Shown piece after piece: positions 1-8,148 of a stretch of 64,000 bases of DNA. The notes under the pieces are model-generated. The model was not told the DNA's origin. It made no database searches and worked only from the letters and a program-made list of their open reading frames with translations. Each line of letters starts with the position of its first letter. Positions within the stretch are counted from its first letter, which is position 1. Source of the DNA: Pacificoceanicola onchidii (GTDB lineage Bacteria > Pseudomonadota > Alphaproteobacteria > Rhodobacterales > Rhodobacteraceae); assembly GCF_004804335.1 (NCBI RefSeq), contig NZ_SRXY01000002.1, positions 73,306 through 137,305 on the forward strand, in the 5' to 3' direction. The position numbers were made by a program, and so were the translations under genes.

Positions 1-62
1 TGATCAAACCGGTGGTCGAGAAACACGCGGTTCCGATCCACGATCTGGTGAACCGGGACTGA
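1..62 (+). CDS. 3' end of an unidentified gene (partial)
   Basis: An open frame enters from the left edge and ends at a TGA at 60-62. It gives about 19 C-terminal residues ending in DLVNRD. The piece is too short to assign to a family. A strong hairpin follows 30 bases later, which fits the end of a transcription unit. It converges on the leftward von Willebrand protein gene. Confidence 0.45.
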   Translation, partial: IKPVVEKHAVPIHDLVNRD

Positions 63-85
63 ACGGCAACAACGCCTCCTCCCCC

Positions 86-121
86 CAAAAAAGCCCCCTC
101 CGGCACTGCGCCGGAGGGGGC
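86..121. terminator. Bidirectional rho-independent terminator
   Basis: A perfect 12-bp stem (93-104 with 110-121) closes a 5-base loop. A run of A's at 86-92 becomes the U-tract for the leftward gene starting at 3150. It lies between two convergent genes and probably ends both transcripts, with the clearer U-tract on the leftward side. Confidence 0.85.
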
Positions 122-126
122 AGGGA

Positions 127-3100
127 TCATTCCACGACGATGGAGACCGATCCGATTTCCTTGCGATCCTGGTTGAGGAAATAGCGGATCATGTAGGTGC
201 CCGGCTCATCCGGCATTTTCAGCATCACCGGGTTGCCGTTCCGGGTATGGGCATAGTTGCGCCACTGGCCCGAGCCTGTCGCATCCGCCTTGCCGATCCC
301 CAGATAGTCGTCCTTGTAGTTCGGCCCGGTCCAGCCCACCTCGATCTCGCTTCCCGCCGCCGCTTTGGCCGGGGCCGTGAGCTCCGCCGTGACGCCTGTG
401 ACTGTCATCCGGGTCACCGCCAGCGGCGTGCGATCCTGCGAGGCAAAGTAGGTCACAGTGTACGCGCCCGGCTCCACCGGCACCTTGATGTTCGCGGGCG
501 CGCCATCCTTGGTGTAGGCAAAGGTCTCCCATTGGCCCGAGCCCGTCGCGCCGTCCCGTCCGATCCCGACATAGTCATTCTTGTAGTTCGGACCGTCCCA
601 GGCCACCTCGATGGTCGATCCGGCAACCGCGCTGGCCGGGGCCGTCACGCTCGCCTCGACCGCCAGAACCTCCAGCGGCACGGTCGCCTTCGCGGTCCGG
701 CCCTGCCCGATGAAGTAGGTCACCTCATAAGCCCCCGGCGTGATCGGCACCTGAATGTCCAGCACCGCGCCATCCTTGGTCGAGCCATAGCGCTCCCAGC
801 GCGCGCCGCCCGTTGCCCCAACCTTGCCGATGCCCACGTAGTCACCGGCGTAGTTCGGCCCGGTCCAGGCCACTTCAATGGTCGAGCCCGCCGCCGCGCT
901 GGCCGGGGCGCTGACAGAAATGGCGGGCTCCGTCACCGTCAGGGTCTCACTCACCAGCGCCTTGCGATCCTGGTTGGTGAAATAGGTGATCTCATACTCC
1001 CCCGCCTCAGCCGGAACACGGATCTTGAGCGGCGCGCCCTCGCTGGTGTGCGTGTAGGTCTCCCAACGCGCCCCGCCCGTGGCCCCCGCCTTGCCGATGC
1101 CGATGTAATCACGCGCATAATCCGGCCCGGTCCAGGCCACTTCGATGGTCGAGCCGGCCTCCACGCTGGCAGGCGCGGTGATCGACGCCACCACATCGGT
1201 CAGCGTGATCGTGGTCGAGGCCGCCGGCATACGGTCCTGATTGGTGAAGTAGGTGATCACATACTCGCCCGGTTCCGCCGGTGTCAGCAGGGTCAGCGGG
1301 CTGCCTTCGCGGGTCTGGGTATAGTTCTGCCAGCGCATCCCGCCACTCGCCCCCGCCTTGCCGATCCCGATGTAATCATTGTGATAATCCGGCCCTTCCC
1401 AGACCACCTCGATGCTCGATCCGGCCACGGCGGTTTCCGGCGCAGTGACGCTCACGGCAAAGTCGGTCACTTCGATCACCATGGAAGTGAGCGGCGTGCG
1501 ATCCTGATTGGCGAAATAGGTGATCTGATACTGGCCCGGTTCGGGCGGCACCTGCAGATCCTGCACCTGCCCTTCGCGGGTTTGGAAATAGTTCTGCCAC
1601 AACCCGGACCCCTTCGCGCCGACCTTGCCGATGCCCACATAATCGTTGTGGTAGTTCGGCCCTTCCCAGGCCACCTCGATGGTCGAGCCCGCCACGGCGG
1701 TCTCAGGCGCGCTGAGGCTGGCGGTGACCGGGGTCACCATGATTGGCGCCGTGCCAATCGGCTCGCGGCCATCGGCCTTGAAATAGGTGATCACATGCGC
1801 GCCCGGCGTCATCGGCACAACAAGATTCAACGGATTGCCCTTGTCTGTGCCTTCGTAGTTTTTCCACTGATCCGGGCCGCGGGCATCCGCAAGACCTATG
1901 CCCAGATAGTCGTGTTTCTCGTTCGGGCCGTTCCACGACACCTCGATGGTCGATCCGGCCACAGCCGTTTTCGGCGCAGTGATCGTGGCGGTATCCCTGG
2001 GCTCTTCAAAGACAATGACAATCTCGCGCGGGTTGGCGGTGGCGATGAACTGGCGCTCCGCCGAAACCTCCTGCGCGGTCCAATAGGCGGTGACCACATG
2101 GCTGCCCACGGTCAGCTCTGCCACATAGGGGTTGCCCGGCGCGTCCTCGCTCGCCTGCCCCGCATCGCTTGTCACGCTCCACAGCACAGGATCGGTGATC
2201 AACGGGCCATCTTCCGTGCCGATCCGAGCAGTAAAGGTCACCTCCGCCGTCTCCGGTTCCGGCTCGGGGAAGACAACCTCGACCCGCAAGCCATTGTTTT
2301 CCGTGACAGACGCCACAGTGAAGTCCAGCGTGGCCTCAACCCCGTCCTCGACACGGGTGCCGCGCACAGCACCCTGCCCGGCCATCAGGTCCAGCGCATA
2401 GCCCGGACCGCTGCCCTCTGCCGACTTGTCGCCAAGACGCACGGACCAGTTGATCTGATCGGTGATCTCCGCCCCGCCCGGTTCCAGCACCGCAACAATG
2501 CGCACGGTTTGCGGCACCGGCACGGGCTCTGGCTCGACCGTGACGGCGGCCAGCGCCGTGGTCAGCTCGGCTGCGTTGGATGCGGTGGTAAAGGTGCCGC
2601 CGGTCTCACCTGCAAGGCATTGCATCTGCGCCAGCGCCGCCGGATCGGTCACGTCAAAGCCCACCACATGGGCAGTAAAATCAACGCCGGTCTCTTCCAG
2701 CGCGCGCGCCGCGGCGCATGGGTCCGGGTGGCAGGTCTCGATGCCGTCGCTGACCAGAATGACCGTCGCCGCCTCTTCGGTGAACCGAAGCGCCTCTGCG
2801 GCGGCGATCACCGCATCAGTCATCGGCGTCTTGCCCTTGGGGCTGATCCCGTTGACCGCCTGTTCAATCGCCCCCGCAGTGCCAAGTCCCGGCGCCACAA
2901 CCGTTTCAATATCCGCGCAATTGCCCTTTTCGCGGTGGCCATAGACCGTCAGCCCGAGGTTTTCCTCCGCCGGAAAGTCTTTCAAAATCTCGCCCACAAC
3001 ATCGCGCGCAATGACAATCTTGTTCACCCCGTCAATCTGCCCCCACATGGAGCCGGAGCCATCCATCACCAGAATGGTGTTTGGCCTCTCCTGCGCGCAA

Positions 3101-3150
3101 AGCGCGGCGGGAAACAGGAAAACGGCGGACAAAAGGGCTGTGAAACGCAT
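127..3150 (-). CDS. Secreted von Willebrand factor A protein with seven tandem Ig-like repeats
   Basis: The product has about 1007 residues. The ATG at 3150 is chosen because GAGG precedes it by six bases and the protein then opens with a clean signal peptide of about 19 residues ending in LCA. An upstream ATG at 3192 would bury that signal. A von Willebrand A domain follows, with the metal-ion site motif DGSGSM near residue 32 and the later T and D ligand regions (GKTPMTDA, VSDGIET). Two related beta-rich segments come next. Seven copies of a module of about 89 residues follow, each with AGSTIEV.W, GPNY..DY.GIGK and ITYF..QDR signatures. No sorting signal is visible at the C-terminus. The architecture suggests an extracytoplasmic adhesive or scaffold protein. 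Partner and ligand are unknown. Confidence 0.85.
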   Translation of the reverse strand: MRFTALLSAVFLFPAALCAQERPNTILVMDGSGSMWGQIDGVNKIVIARDVVGEILKDFPAEENLGLTVYGHREKGNCADIETVVAPGLGTAGAIEQAVNGISPKGKTPMTDAVIAAAEALRFTEEAATVILVSDGIETCHPDPCAAARALEETGVDFTAHVVGFDVTDPAALAQMQCLAGETGGTFTTASNAAELTTALAAVTVEPEPVPVPQTVRIVAVLEPGGAEITDQINWSVRLGDKSAEGSGPGYALDLMAGQGAVRGTRVEDGVEATLDFTVASVTENNGLRVEVVFPEPEPETAEVTFTARIGTEDGPLITDPVLWSVTSDAGQASEDAPGNPYVAELTVGSHVVTAYWTAQEVSAERQFIATANPREIVIVFEEPRDTATITAPKTAVAGSTIEVSWNGPNEKHDYLGIGLADARGPDQWKNYEGTDKGNPLNLVVPMTPGAHVITYFKADGREPIGTAPIMVTPVTASLSAPETAVAGSTIEVAWEGPNYHNDYVGIGKVGAKGSGLWQNYFQTREGQVQDLQVPPEPGQYQITYFANQDRTPLTSMVIEVTDFAVSVTAPETAVAGSSIEVVWEGPDYHNDYIGIGKAGASGGMRWQNYTQTREGSPLTLLTPAEPGEYVITYFTNQDRMPAASTTITLTDVVASITAPASVEAGSTIEVAWTGPDYARDYIGIGKAGATGGARWETYTHTSEGAPLKIRVPAEAGEYEITYFTNQDRKALVSETLTVTEPAISVSAPASAAAGSTIEVAWTGPNYAGDYVGIGKVGATGGARWERYGSTKDGAVLDIQVPITPGAYEVTYFIGQGRTAKATVPLEVLAVEASVTAPASAVAGSTIEVAWDGPNYKNDYVGIGRDGATGSGQWETFAYTKDGAPANIKVPVEPGAYTVTYFASQDRTPLAVTRMTVTGVTAELTAPAKAAAGSEIEVGWTGPNYKDDYLGIGKADATGSGQWRNYAHTRNGNPVMLKMPDEPGTYMIRYFLNQDRKEIGSVSIVVE
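130..1990 (-). repeat. Seven in-frame tandem repeats of about 267 bp
   Basis: Seven tandem units of about 89 codons make up the C-terminal 60% of the von Willebrand gene. They are most alike around the AGSTIEV, GPNY.NDYVGIGK and YF.NQDR segments. The first unit (about 1725-1990) is the most divergent (GPNEKHDYLGIG, KADGRE) and the inner units are closest to each other. This pattern is expected from duplication by unequal recombination, so repeat number may vary between strains. Confidence 0.85.
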
Positions 3151-3316
3151 CTGGGACCTCAAAGCTTTGGCAATATGGCGCATGATAAACACAAGGCGCT
3201 CGCGCGTGCAAAGTCAGCAATCCCACACCTTTTGAAGGTTTTTCTTATCGCCCTCTCCCCGGTGCCGCGCCCTCTACGGGATTGATTTCCCCGCCCGTTC
3301 CACGCCACAAACCAAC

Positions 3317-5038
3317 ATGCGCCTTGCCTACACCTTCACCCTCTTCCTTGTCCTTGCGGTATCGCTCGCCCTGTTTCAGGGGGCATTTCTCTACTTCACG
3401 GCCCAGCAATCGGAACAGGCCGCTGCCCGGCTGACAGTCTATCAGAACACGCTTGAATCGGAGATCCGCCACTTCGCGCACCTGCCATTCCTGCTGTCCC
3501 TCGACCCGATGGTCACCGAAACGCTCAAAGGCGCGGATACCGGCGCGCTCGACAAGCGGCTCGCCCGGTTTTCCCAAAGCGCCGGGGTGGATGCGATCTA
3601 CCTGATGGATCACACCGGCCACACCCTGTCCGCCTCCAACGCCAGAAGCGCCGCCTCGTTCAAAGGCCAGAACTATGGCTACCGCCCCTATTTCAAAGCT
3701 GCGCAAAATGGCGAGCTGGGTGAGTTCTACGGCATCGGGGCCACCACCGGCGAGCCGGGGTATTTCTATGCCATTGCCGTGCGCCACCCGGACGGCGGGC
3801 CCGATGGCGTCATCGCCATCAAGGTGGACCTCTCGCCCATTCAGGACGTCTGGCAGGCCTCCGGCGAGCGCGTGCTGCTGGCCAACGCCGACGGTGTTGT
3901 GCTGCTGGCCTCCGATCCCGCCTGGCGCTACCGGACACTGACCGCGCTGAGCGCCGGGCAAAAGCAGCGGATTGACCTGTCGCGCCAATTCGCCGGCGAG
4001 GCTCTGGACCCGCTCGACTGGTCCACAAACGACGACGCCCAGACCGCTGACATCGGCGGTGACACGCTTTTGCACCTGAGCGCGGGCGGCCTGCCCAACA
4101 GCTGGTCGCTGCATTTCCTTGAGCCGCGCGACACCGCCATCACCCGCGCCGGGCTGACCACCGGCGGCTTTGTCATGCTGGCGATGATGAGCTTCATCCT
4201 GTTTCAGACCAACCGCGCCCGCCGGGTCAGCCTCGCCTTGCGAAAGTCCGAACGTGAAGAGGCGCTGCTGCGGCAGGCCAACGCCAAGCTGGCCATCGAG
4301 ATCGAAGAGCGCCGCCTCGCCGAGCGTACCTTGCAGAAAACCCAGGCCGAGCTGGAACAGGCCGGGCGGCTGGCGGCGCTGGGGCAGCTGGCCTCCTCCG
4401 TCACCCATGAACTGGGCCAGCCGATCGCCGCGATGCGCAACCAGCTGACCGCCGCCGAGATGACCCAGGGCGCGACGCCGCTCAACGACAAGATGCAAGG
4501 CCTCGTGGCGCGGATGGAGAACATCACCAAGCAGTTGAAGTTCTTCTCTCGCAAAGGCCGCGACAAGTTCGAGCCGCTGGATCTGCGCGAGGTCGTCGCC
4601 GCCGCCCGGGACCTGAACGCACCCAACATCGCCCATATCGGCGCGCAGCTCACCATCGCGGAACCGGGCGCGCCGCTGATCCTGAAAGGCAACCGGATGC
4701 GCCTTGAACAGGTTGTCACCAATATCCTGCGCAACGCGCTGGATGCGGTCGAAATGCAGGCCGAAAAACGCATCGACATTGCCATGGGCGCGGGCGACGG
4801 TCAGGTCTGGCTTGAGGTCAGCGACAGCGGCCACGGGCTCGGGGATCAGTCCTTTGACGAGCTGCGCGAGCCTTTCGCCACCACCCGCGAAAGCGGGCGC
4901 GGCATGGGGCTGGGCCTGACCATTTCCGCCGGGATTGTCTCGGACCACGGCGGCACCATCACGGCGCAGAACCGCGCCTCGGGCGGCGCGGTGTTCCATA
5001 TCGCGCTGCCCCAAGACAAAGAGGCCGCCCCCACATGA
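3317..5038 (+). CDS. dctB: DctB-type sensor histidine kinase
   Basis: A 573-residue membrane sensor. A first membrane helix lies at residues 7-28. A periplasmic sensor region (about 30-280) carries the double-PAS signature YRPYF with FYGIG..TGEPGYFYA, as in DctB proteins that bind C4-dicarboxylates. A second helix lies near 283-300, followed by a coiled-coil linker. The dimerisation box VTHELGQP holds the phospho-accepting His364, and an ATPase domain with N, G1 and G2 boxes (NALDAVE, DSGHGL, GLGL) ends the protein. It overlaps the next gene by four bases (ATGA), so the pair is translationally coupled. No strong ribosome site precedes the ATG. It probably senses the ligand imported by the TRAP transporter just downstream. 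The ligand itself cannot be read from sequence. Confidence 0.88.
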   Translation: MRLAYTFTLFLVLAVSLALFQGAFLYFTAQQSEQAAARLTVYQNTLESEIRHFAHLPFLLSLDPMVTETLKGADTGALDKRLARFSQSAGVDAIYLMDHTGHTLSASNARSAASFKGQNYGYRPYFKAAQNGELGEFYGIGATTGEPGYFYAIAVRHPDGGPDGVIAIKVDLSPIQDVWQASGERVLLANADGVVLLASDPAWRYRTLTALSAGQKQRIDLSRQFAGEALDPLDWSTNDDAQTADIGGDTLLHLSAGGLPNSWSLHFLEPRDTAITRAGLTTGGFVMLAMMSFILFQTNRARRVSLALRKSEREEALLRQANAKLAIEIEERRLAERTLQKTQAELEQAGRLAALGQLASSVTHELGQPIAAMRNQLTAAEMTQGATPLNDKMQGLVARMENITKQLKFFSRKGRDKFEPLDLREVVAAARDLNAPNIAHIGAQLTIAEPGAPLILKGNRMRLEQVVTNILRNALDAVEMQAEKRIDIAMGAGDGQVWLEVSDSGHGLGDQSFDELREPFATTRESGRGMGLGLTISAGIVSDHGGTITAQNRASGGAVFHIALPQDKEAAPT

Positions 5039-6324
5039 CCAAGCCCCGCGTTCTGATCATCGACGACGATCTGTCGATGCGCAATTCTCTCGTCGATCTG
5101 GTCGAGGCGGCGGGCTGGACGGCCAAGGCGCTCGCCCGCGCCACCGAAGCCGCGCGCTGGATCACCCAGTTTCAGCCCGATGTCATCCTGACCGATCTGC
5201 GCATGCCGGAGATGTCGGGGCTTGACCTGCTGCGCAGTCTGGAGGCCGGGCCGCCTCTGGTGCTGATCTCGGCCCATGGCGACATTCCCGTCGCGGTCGA
5301 GGCGATGAGCGCCGGGGCCTACAGTTTTGTTGAAAAACCCTATGATCCCAAACGCCTGCTGCTGATCCTGTCGCACGCTGCCGAGCAGCACCAGATGCGC
5401 CAGAGCAACCACCGCCTGAAGGAACGCCTGCAGGAGCTGTCCGGGCTGGACCGGGTTCTGCTGGGCCAGACCACCGAAATCGTCGAGCTGCGCCGCACCA
5501 TTGCCATGCTCGCCCAGGGCCCGATGCCGGTGCTGATCCGGGGCGAGACCGGGACCGGCAAAGACCTTGTCGCCCGTGCCCTGCACGACACCTCGGACCG
5601 CTGTGACGGCCCCTACACCGCGCTCAATGCCGCGCAGATCAGCGTGGCGCAACTGCCCGCCGTTGCGCAGGGAGCCTCCGGCGGGACGCTGTTCCTTGAC
5701 GAGGTCTGCGCCTGCCCGCTGACCGTGCAGCCCGCCTTGCTCCGGCTCATCGAAGCGCAGGAAATCCTGCCCGAAGGGGCCGCGGTCCCCGAGAAAGTCG
5801 ACCTGCGCATTCTCTCGGCCACCAATGAAAACACCGATCAGGCCATCGCGGAAGGGCGCCTGCGGCAGGACCTTTTGTTCCGGCTGGAAGGCTTTGCCCT
5901 GCACCTGCCGCCCCTGCGCGCGCGGCTCGATGACATCCCGCTGCTCGCCAACCGCTTCTTGCAGGAAAGCGCGGCCAGCATGGGCGGCGCGCCGGAGCTG
6001 TCGCAGGACGACATCAGCCTGCTGATGGGCCACGACTGGCCCGGCAACGTGCGCGAGCTGCGTTATGTGATCGAACGCTTTGCCTTTCTGTCGCGCATGG
6101 GCGCGGGCCGCATCTCCGATGCGCTCTCCAGCCTGTCGGATTTCACCGCCGCCCGCCCCGGCCTGCGCGAGGCTGTCGCGGCCTTCGAGCGGCAGATGAT
6201 CGCCCGCGCCATTCAGGACCACGCCGGGCGCATGGACGAAGCCGCCGAGGCTCTGGGCATCGGGCGGCGCACCCTCAACGAGAAAATTGTCAAGCTGGGT
6301 CTGGACAAGGACGCCCTGCTCTAG
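5035..6324 (+). CDS. dctD: DctD-like response regulator lacking the GAFTGA loop
   Basis: A 429-residue NtrC-family regulator. The receiver domain carries D10-D11-D12 and phospho-acceptor Asp54 (ILTDLRMP). The AAA+ domain has Walker A GETGTGKD at 170-177 and Walker B GGTLFLDE from 216. A Fis-type helix-turn-helix ends the protein (AAEALGIGRRTLNEKI). The Walker A to B spacing is 46 residues instead of about 66 in NtrC. The missing segment is the one that normally holds GAFTGA, the loop that touches sigma-54. Known proteins without this motif (Rhodobacter capsulatus NtrC) act with the housekeeping sigma factor. It therefore probably regulates the adjacent TRAP genes without sigma-54, and I see no -24/-12 element upstream of dctP. 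Confidence 0.85.
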   Translation: MTKPRVLIIDDDLSMRNSLVDLVEAAGWTAKALARATEAARWITQFQPDVILTDLRMPEMSGLDLLRSLEAGPPLVLISAHGDIPVAVEAMSAGAYSFVEKPYDPKRLLLILSHAAEQHQMRQSNHRLKERLQELSGLDRVLLGQTTEIVELRRTIAMLAQGPMPVLIRGETGTGKDLVARALHDTSDRCDGPYTALNAAQISVAQLPAVAQGASGGTLFLDEVCACPLTVQPALLRLIEAQEILPEGAAVPEKVDLRILSATNENTDQAIAEGRLRQDLLFRLEGFALHLPPLRARLDDIPLLANRFLQESAASMGGAPELSQDDISLLMGHDWPGNVRELRYVIERFAFLSRMGAGRISDALSSLSDFTAARPGLREAVAAFERQMIARAIQDHAGRMDEAAEALGIGRRTLNEKIVKLGLDKDALL

Positions 6325-6336
6325 CGCGCACCATAC

Positions 6337-6356
6337 CCCTGCGGAAATCCGCAGGG
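6337..6356 (+). terminator. Short hairpin after dctD
   Basis: A nine-base stem CCCTGCGGA pairs with TCCGCAGGG around a two-base loop, 13 bases after the dctD stop. No immediate T-run follows; a TTTTT comes about 20 bases later. It may be a weak terminator or attenuator between the regulator pair and dctP. Confidence 0.4.
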
Positions 6357-6446
6357 CACCCCATCCGGGCCCCGCGTTTTTCTTCATGAGTCCTCCGCCT
6401 TGAAATCGGGTTTGCTGTGGCCACCGATTTTCAGGGAGGAAGACCT

Positions 6447-7457
6447 ATGAACAAGTATCTCAGCCGCGCCGCCGTTGCGGGCCTCATTGTCGCCTTTGGC
6501 TCCGAAGCCATGGCTACCGAATGGAACGTGTCCCTCTGGGGCAAGCGCCGCGCCTTCACCGAACATGTAGAGAAACTGGCCGAGCTGGTCAGCGAAAAGA
6601 CCGGTGGCGAATTTACCATGAACATCAGCTACGGAGGTCTGTCCAAGAACCGCGAGAACCTCGACGGCATCTCCATCGGCGCGTTCGAGATGGCGCAGTT
6701 CTGCGCGGGCTACCACCGCGACAAGAACCCCTCGATCACCGTGCTGGAACTGCCCTTCCTCGGTGTGACCACGCTTGAGCAGGAGGTTGCGGTGTCGATG
6801 GCCGTCTACGAGCACCCCGCCACCGTGGCCGATCTCGCCCGCTGGAACGCCAAACTGCTGATGCCCTCGCCGCTGCCGCAGTACAACATCGTCGGTGTCG
6901 GTGACGCGCCGTCGAGCCTCGCGGATTTCGACGGGCTGAGCGTGCGCGCCACGGGCGGTATCGGCGCAGCCATGGAAGCGGTTGGCGCGGTGCCGACCTC
7001 CATGTCCGCCACCGAGGTGCGCCAGTCCATGGACAGCGGTGTGATCAAGGCGGTCAGCTTTGCCCCCCATGCGCACATGTCCTTCGGCACCATCGAGAAC
7101 GGCACATGGTGGACCACCAACCTCAATCCCGGCACGGTGAACTGCCCGGTGGTGGTGAACACCGATGCGCTGGACGACCTGAGCGATGCGCACCGCGAGG
7201 CGCTGATGAGCTCCGTCGGTGAGGCGCTCGACCACTACATCGCCAATTACAACGGGGCCACCATGGAAGCCTGGGGCCCGGCGCTGGAAGAACGCGGCAT
7301 CACCAAGGTGACCTTCTCGGACGAAGAGCTCGCCGCCTTCAGGGACGCCGCCGCAGCGCCCGCCGCCGCCGCCTGGATCGAACAGAACACCAAGGCCGGT
7401 CTGCCCGCTCAGGAGCTGTATGATCTGGTCACCGGCGTGATTGCCGCCGGCAACTGA
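6447..7457 (+). CDS. dctP: TRAP transporter solute-binding protein (DctP family)
   Basis: A 336-residue periplasmic solute receptor. The ATG at 6447 follows the strong ribosome site AGGGAGGA by six bases. A signal peptide of about 23 residues ends at AMA. The mature protein has the DctP fold signatures, including the conserved segment around LSVRATGGIG near residue 165 with the substrate-coordinating arginine, and the following SATEV region. It delivers a carboxylated solute to DctQM, encoded immediately downstream. The substrate is unknown; a linked DctB/DctD-type pair makes an organic acid likely. Confidence 0.9.
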   Translation: MNKYLSRAAVAGLIVAFGSEAMATEWNVSLWGKRRAFTEHVEKLAELVSEKTGGEFTMNISYGGLSKNRENLDGISIGAFEMAQFCAGYHRDKNPSITVLELPFLGVTTLEQEVAVSMAVYEHPATVADLARWNAKLLMPSPLPQYNIVGVGDAPSSLADFDGLSVRATGGIGAAMEAVGAVPTSMSATEVRQSMDSGVIKAVSFAPHAHMSFGTIENGTWWTTNLNPGTVNCPVVVNTDALDDLSDAHREALMSSVGEALDHYIANYNGATMEAWGPALEERGITKVTFSDEELAAFRDAAAAPAAAAWIEQNTKAGLPAQELYDLVTGVIAAGN

Positions 7458-7474
7458 CGCCCCTTCTTCTACAG

Positions 7475-7501
7475 GCCCCGCGCGCAATCCGTGCGGGGCC
7501 C
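7475..7501 (+). terminator. Intercistronic hairpin after dctP
   Basis: GGCCCCGC (7475-7482) pairs with GCGGGGCC (7494-7501), 17 bases after the dctP stop, followed by a short pyrimidine-rich stretch. Such hairpins after solute-receptor genes commonly protect the upstream message and reduce read-through, giving more receptor than membrane subunits. Confidence 0.6.
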
Positions 7502-7524
7502 TTTGCCTTCACAGGATTCCCACC

Positions 7525-8148
7525 ATGGCCACCTCTTCGCTTGTGCTGCACGATGGCAGCGCACTCAGCAGGCTTGACCGCAAGCTTCTGACCCTCGAAC
7601 GCTTTTTCGCCCTGCTCAGCGGCCTCGCCGTCTTTTCCCTGATGGTTCTGGCCGTGATTTCGGTTTCGGGCCGCAACGTGCTGAACGCGCCCCTGCCCGG
7701 CTACGTCGACTGGATCGAACAGGCCATGCCGCTCATTGCCTTCATGGGCATTTCCTTCGTCATGCGCGAAGGCGGGCACATCCGCATGGACATCCTCGTC
7801 GGCCAGCTACGCGGGCGCACGCTGTACCTCGCCGAACTGGTCACAACCTTGCTGATCCTGCTCCTGATGGTGCTTCTGGTCTGGGGGTCCTGGGCGCATT
7901 TCGCGCGAAGCTTCGACTTTGCCGCCCCGCTCTGGAGCCGCGACAGCTCCATGGACATCTCCCTGCCGATCTGGCCCGCCAAGCTTCTGGCCCCGGTCGC
8001 CTTCGGCCTGCTCTGCCTGCGACTGTGCCTGCAGGTCTGGGCCTACGGGCGCGGCGTTCTGACCGGAGACACCGTGGCCGTTCCGATCATCGCCGACGCC
8101 GCCAAACAGGCGCAGATGGAAGCCGATCAACTGGAAGGACAAAGCTGA
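7525..8148 (+). CDS. dctQ: TRAP transporter small membrane subunit
   Basis: A 207-residue integral membrane protein with four predicted helices, the usual topology of DctQ subunits. The motifs GRNVLNAPLPGYVDWIEQ and MREGGHIRMD match the family. The ATG at 7525 is preceded by AGGA. It overlaps dctM at 8146-8148 (TGATG), so the two subunits are translationally coupled. It forms the membrane complex with DctM. The C-terminal tail after the last helix is longer than usual and charged. Confidence 0.9.
   Translation: MATSSLVLHDGSALSRLDRKLLTLERFFALLSGLAVFSLMVLAVISVSGRNVLNAPLPGYVDWIEQAMPLIAFMGISFVMREGGHIRMDILVGQLRGRTLYLAELVTTLLILLLMVLLVWGSWAHFARSFDFAAPLWSRDSSMDISLPIWPAKLLAPVAFGLLCLRLCLQVWAYGRGVLTGDTVAVPIIADAAKQAQMEADQLEGQS

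Noticed and set aside
130-1990. CRISPR array or minisatellite
   Set aside because: The repeats are 267 bp, in frame and without spacers; they encode protein modules.
247-3285. A 1012-codon open frame antisense to the von Willebrand protein gene
   Set aside because: It is a by-product of high GC and the repeat structure. The opposite frame has a signal peptide, a von Willebrand A domain and a ribosome site.
6325-6446. Sigma-54 promoter before dctP
   Set aside because: No TGGCAC-N5-TTGC-type element was found, and the regulator lacks GAFTGA.
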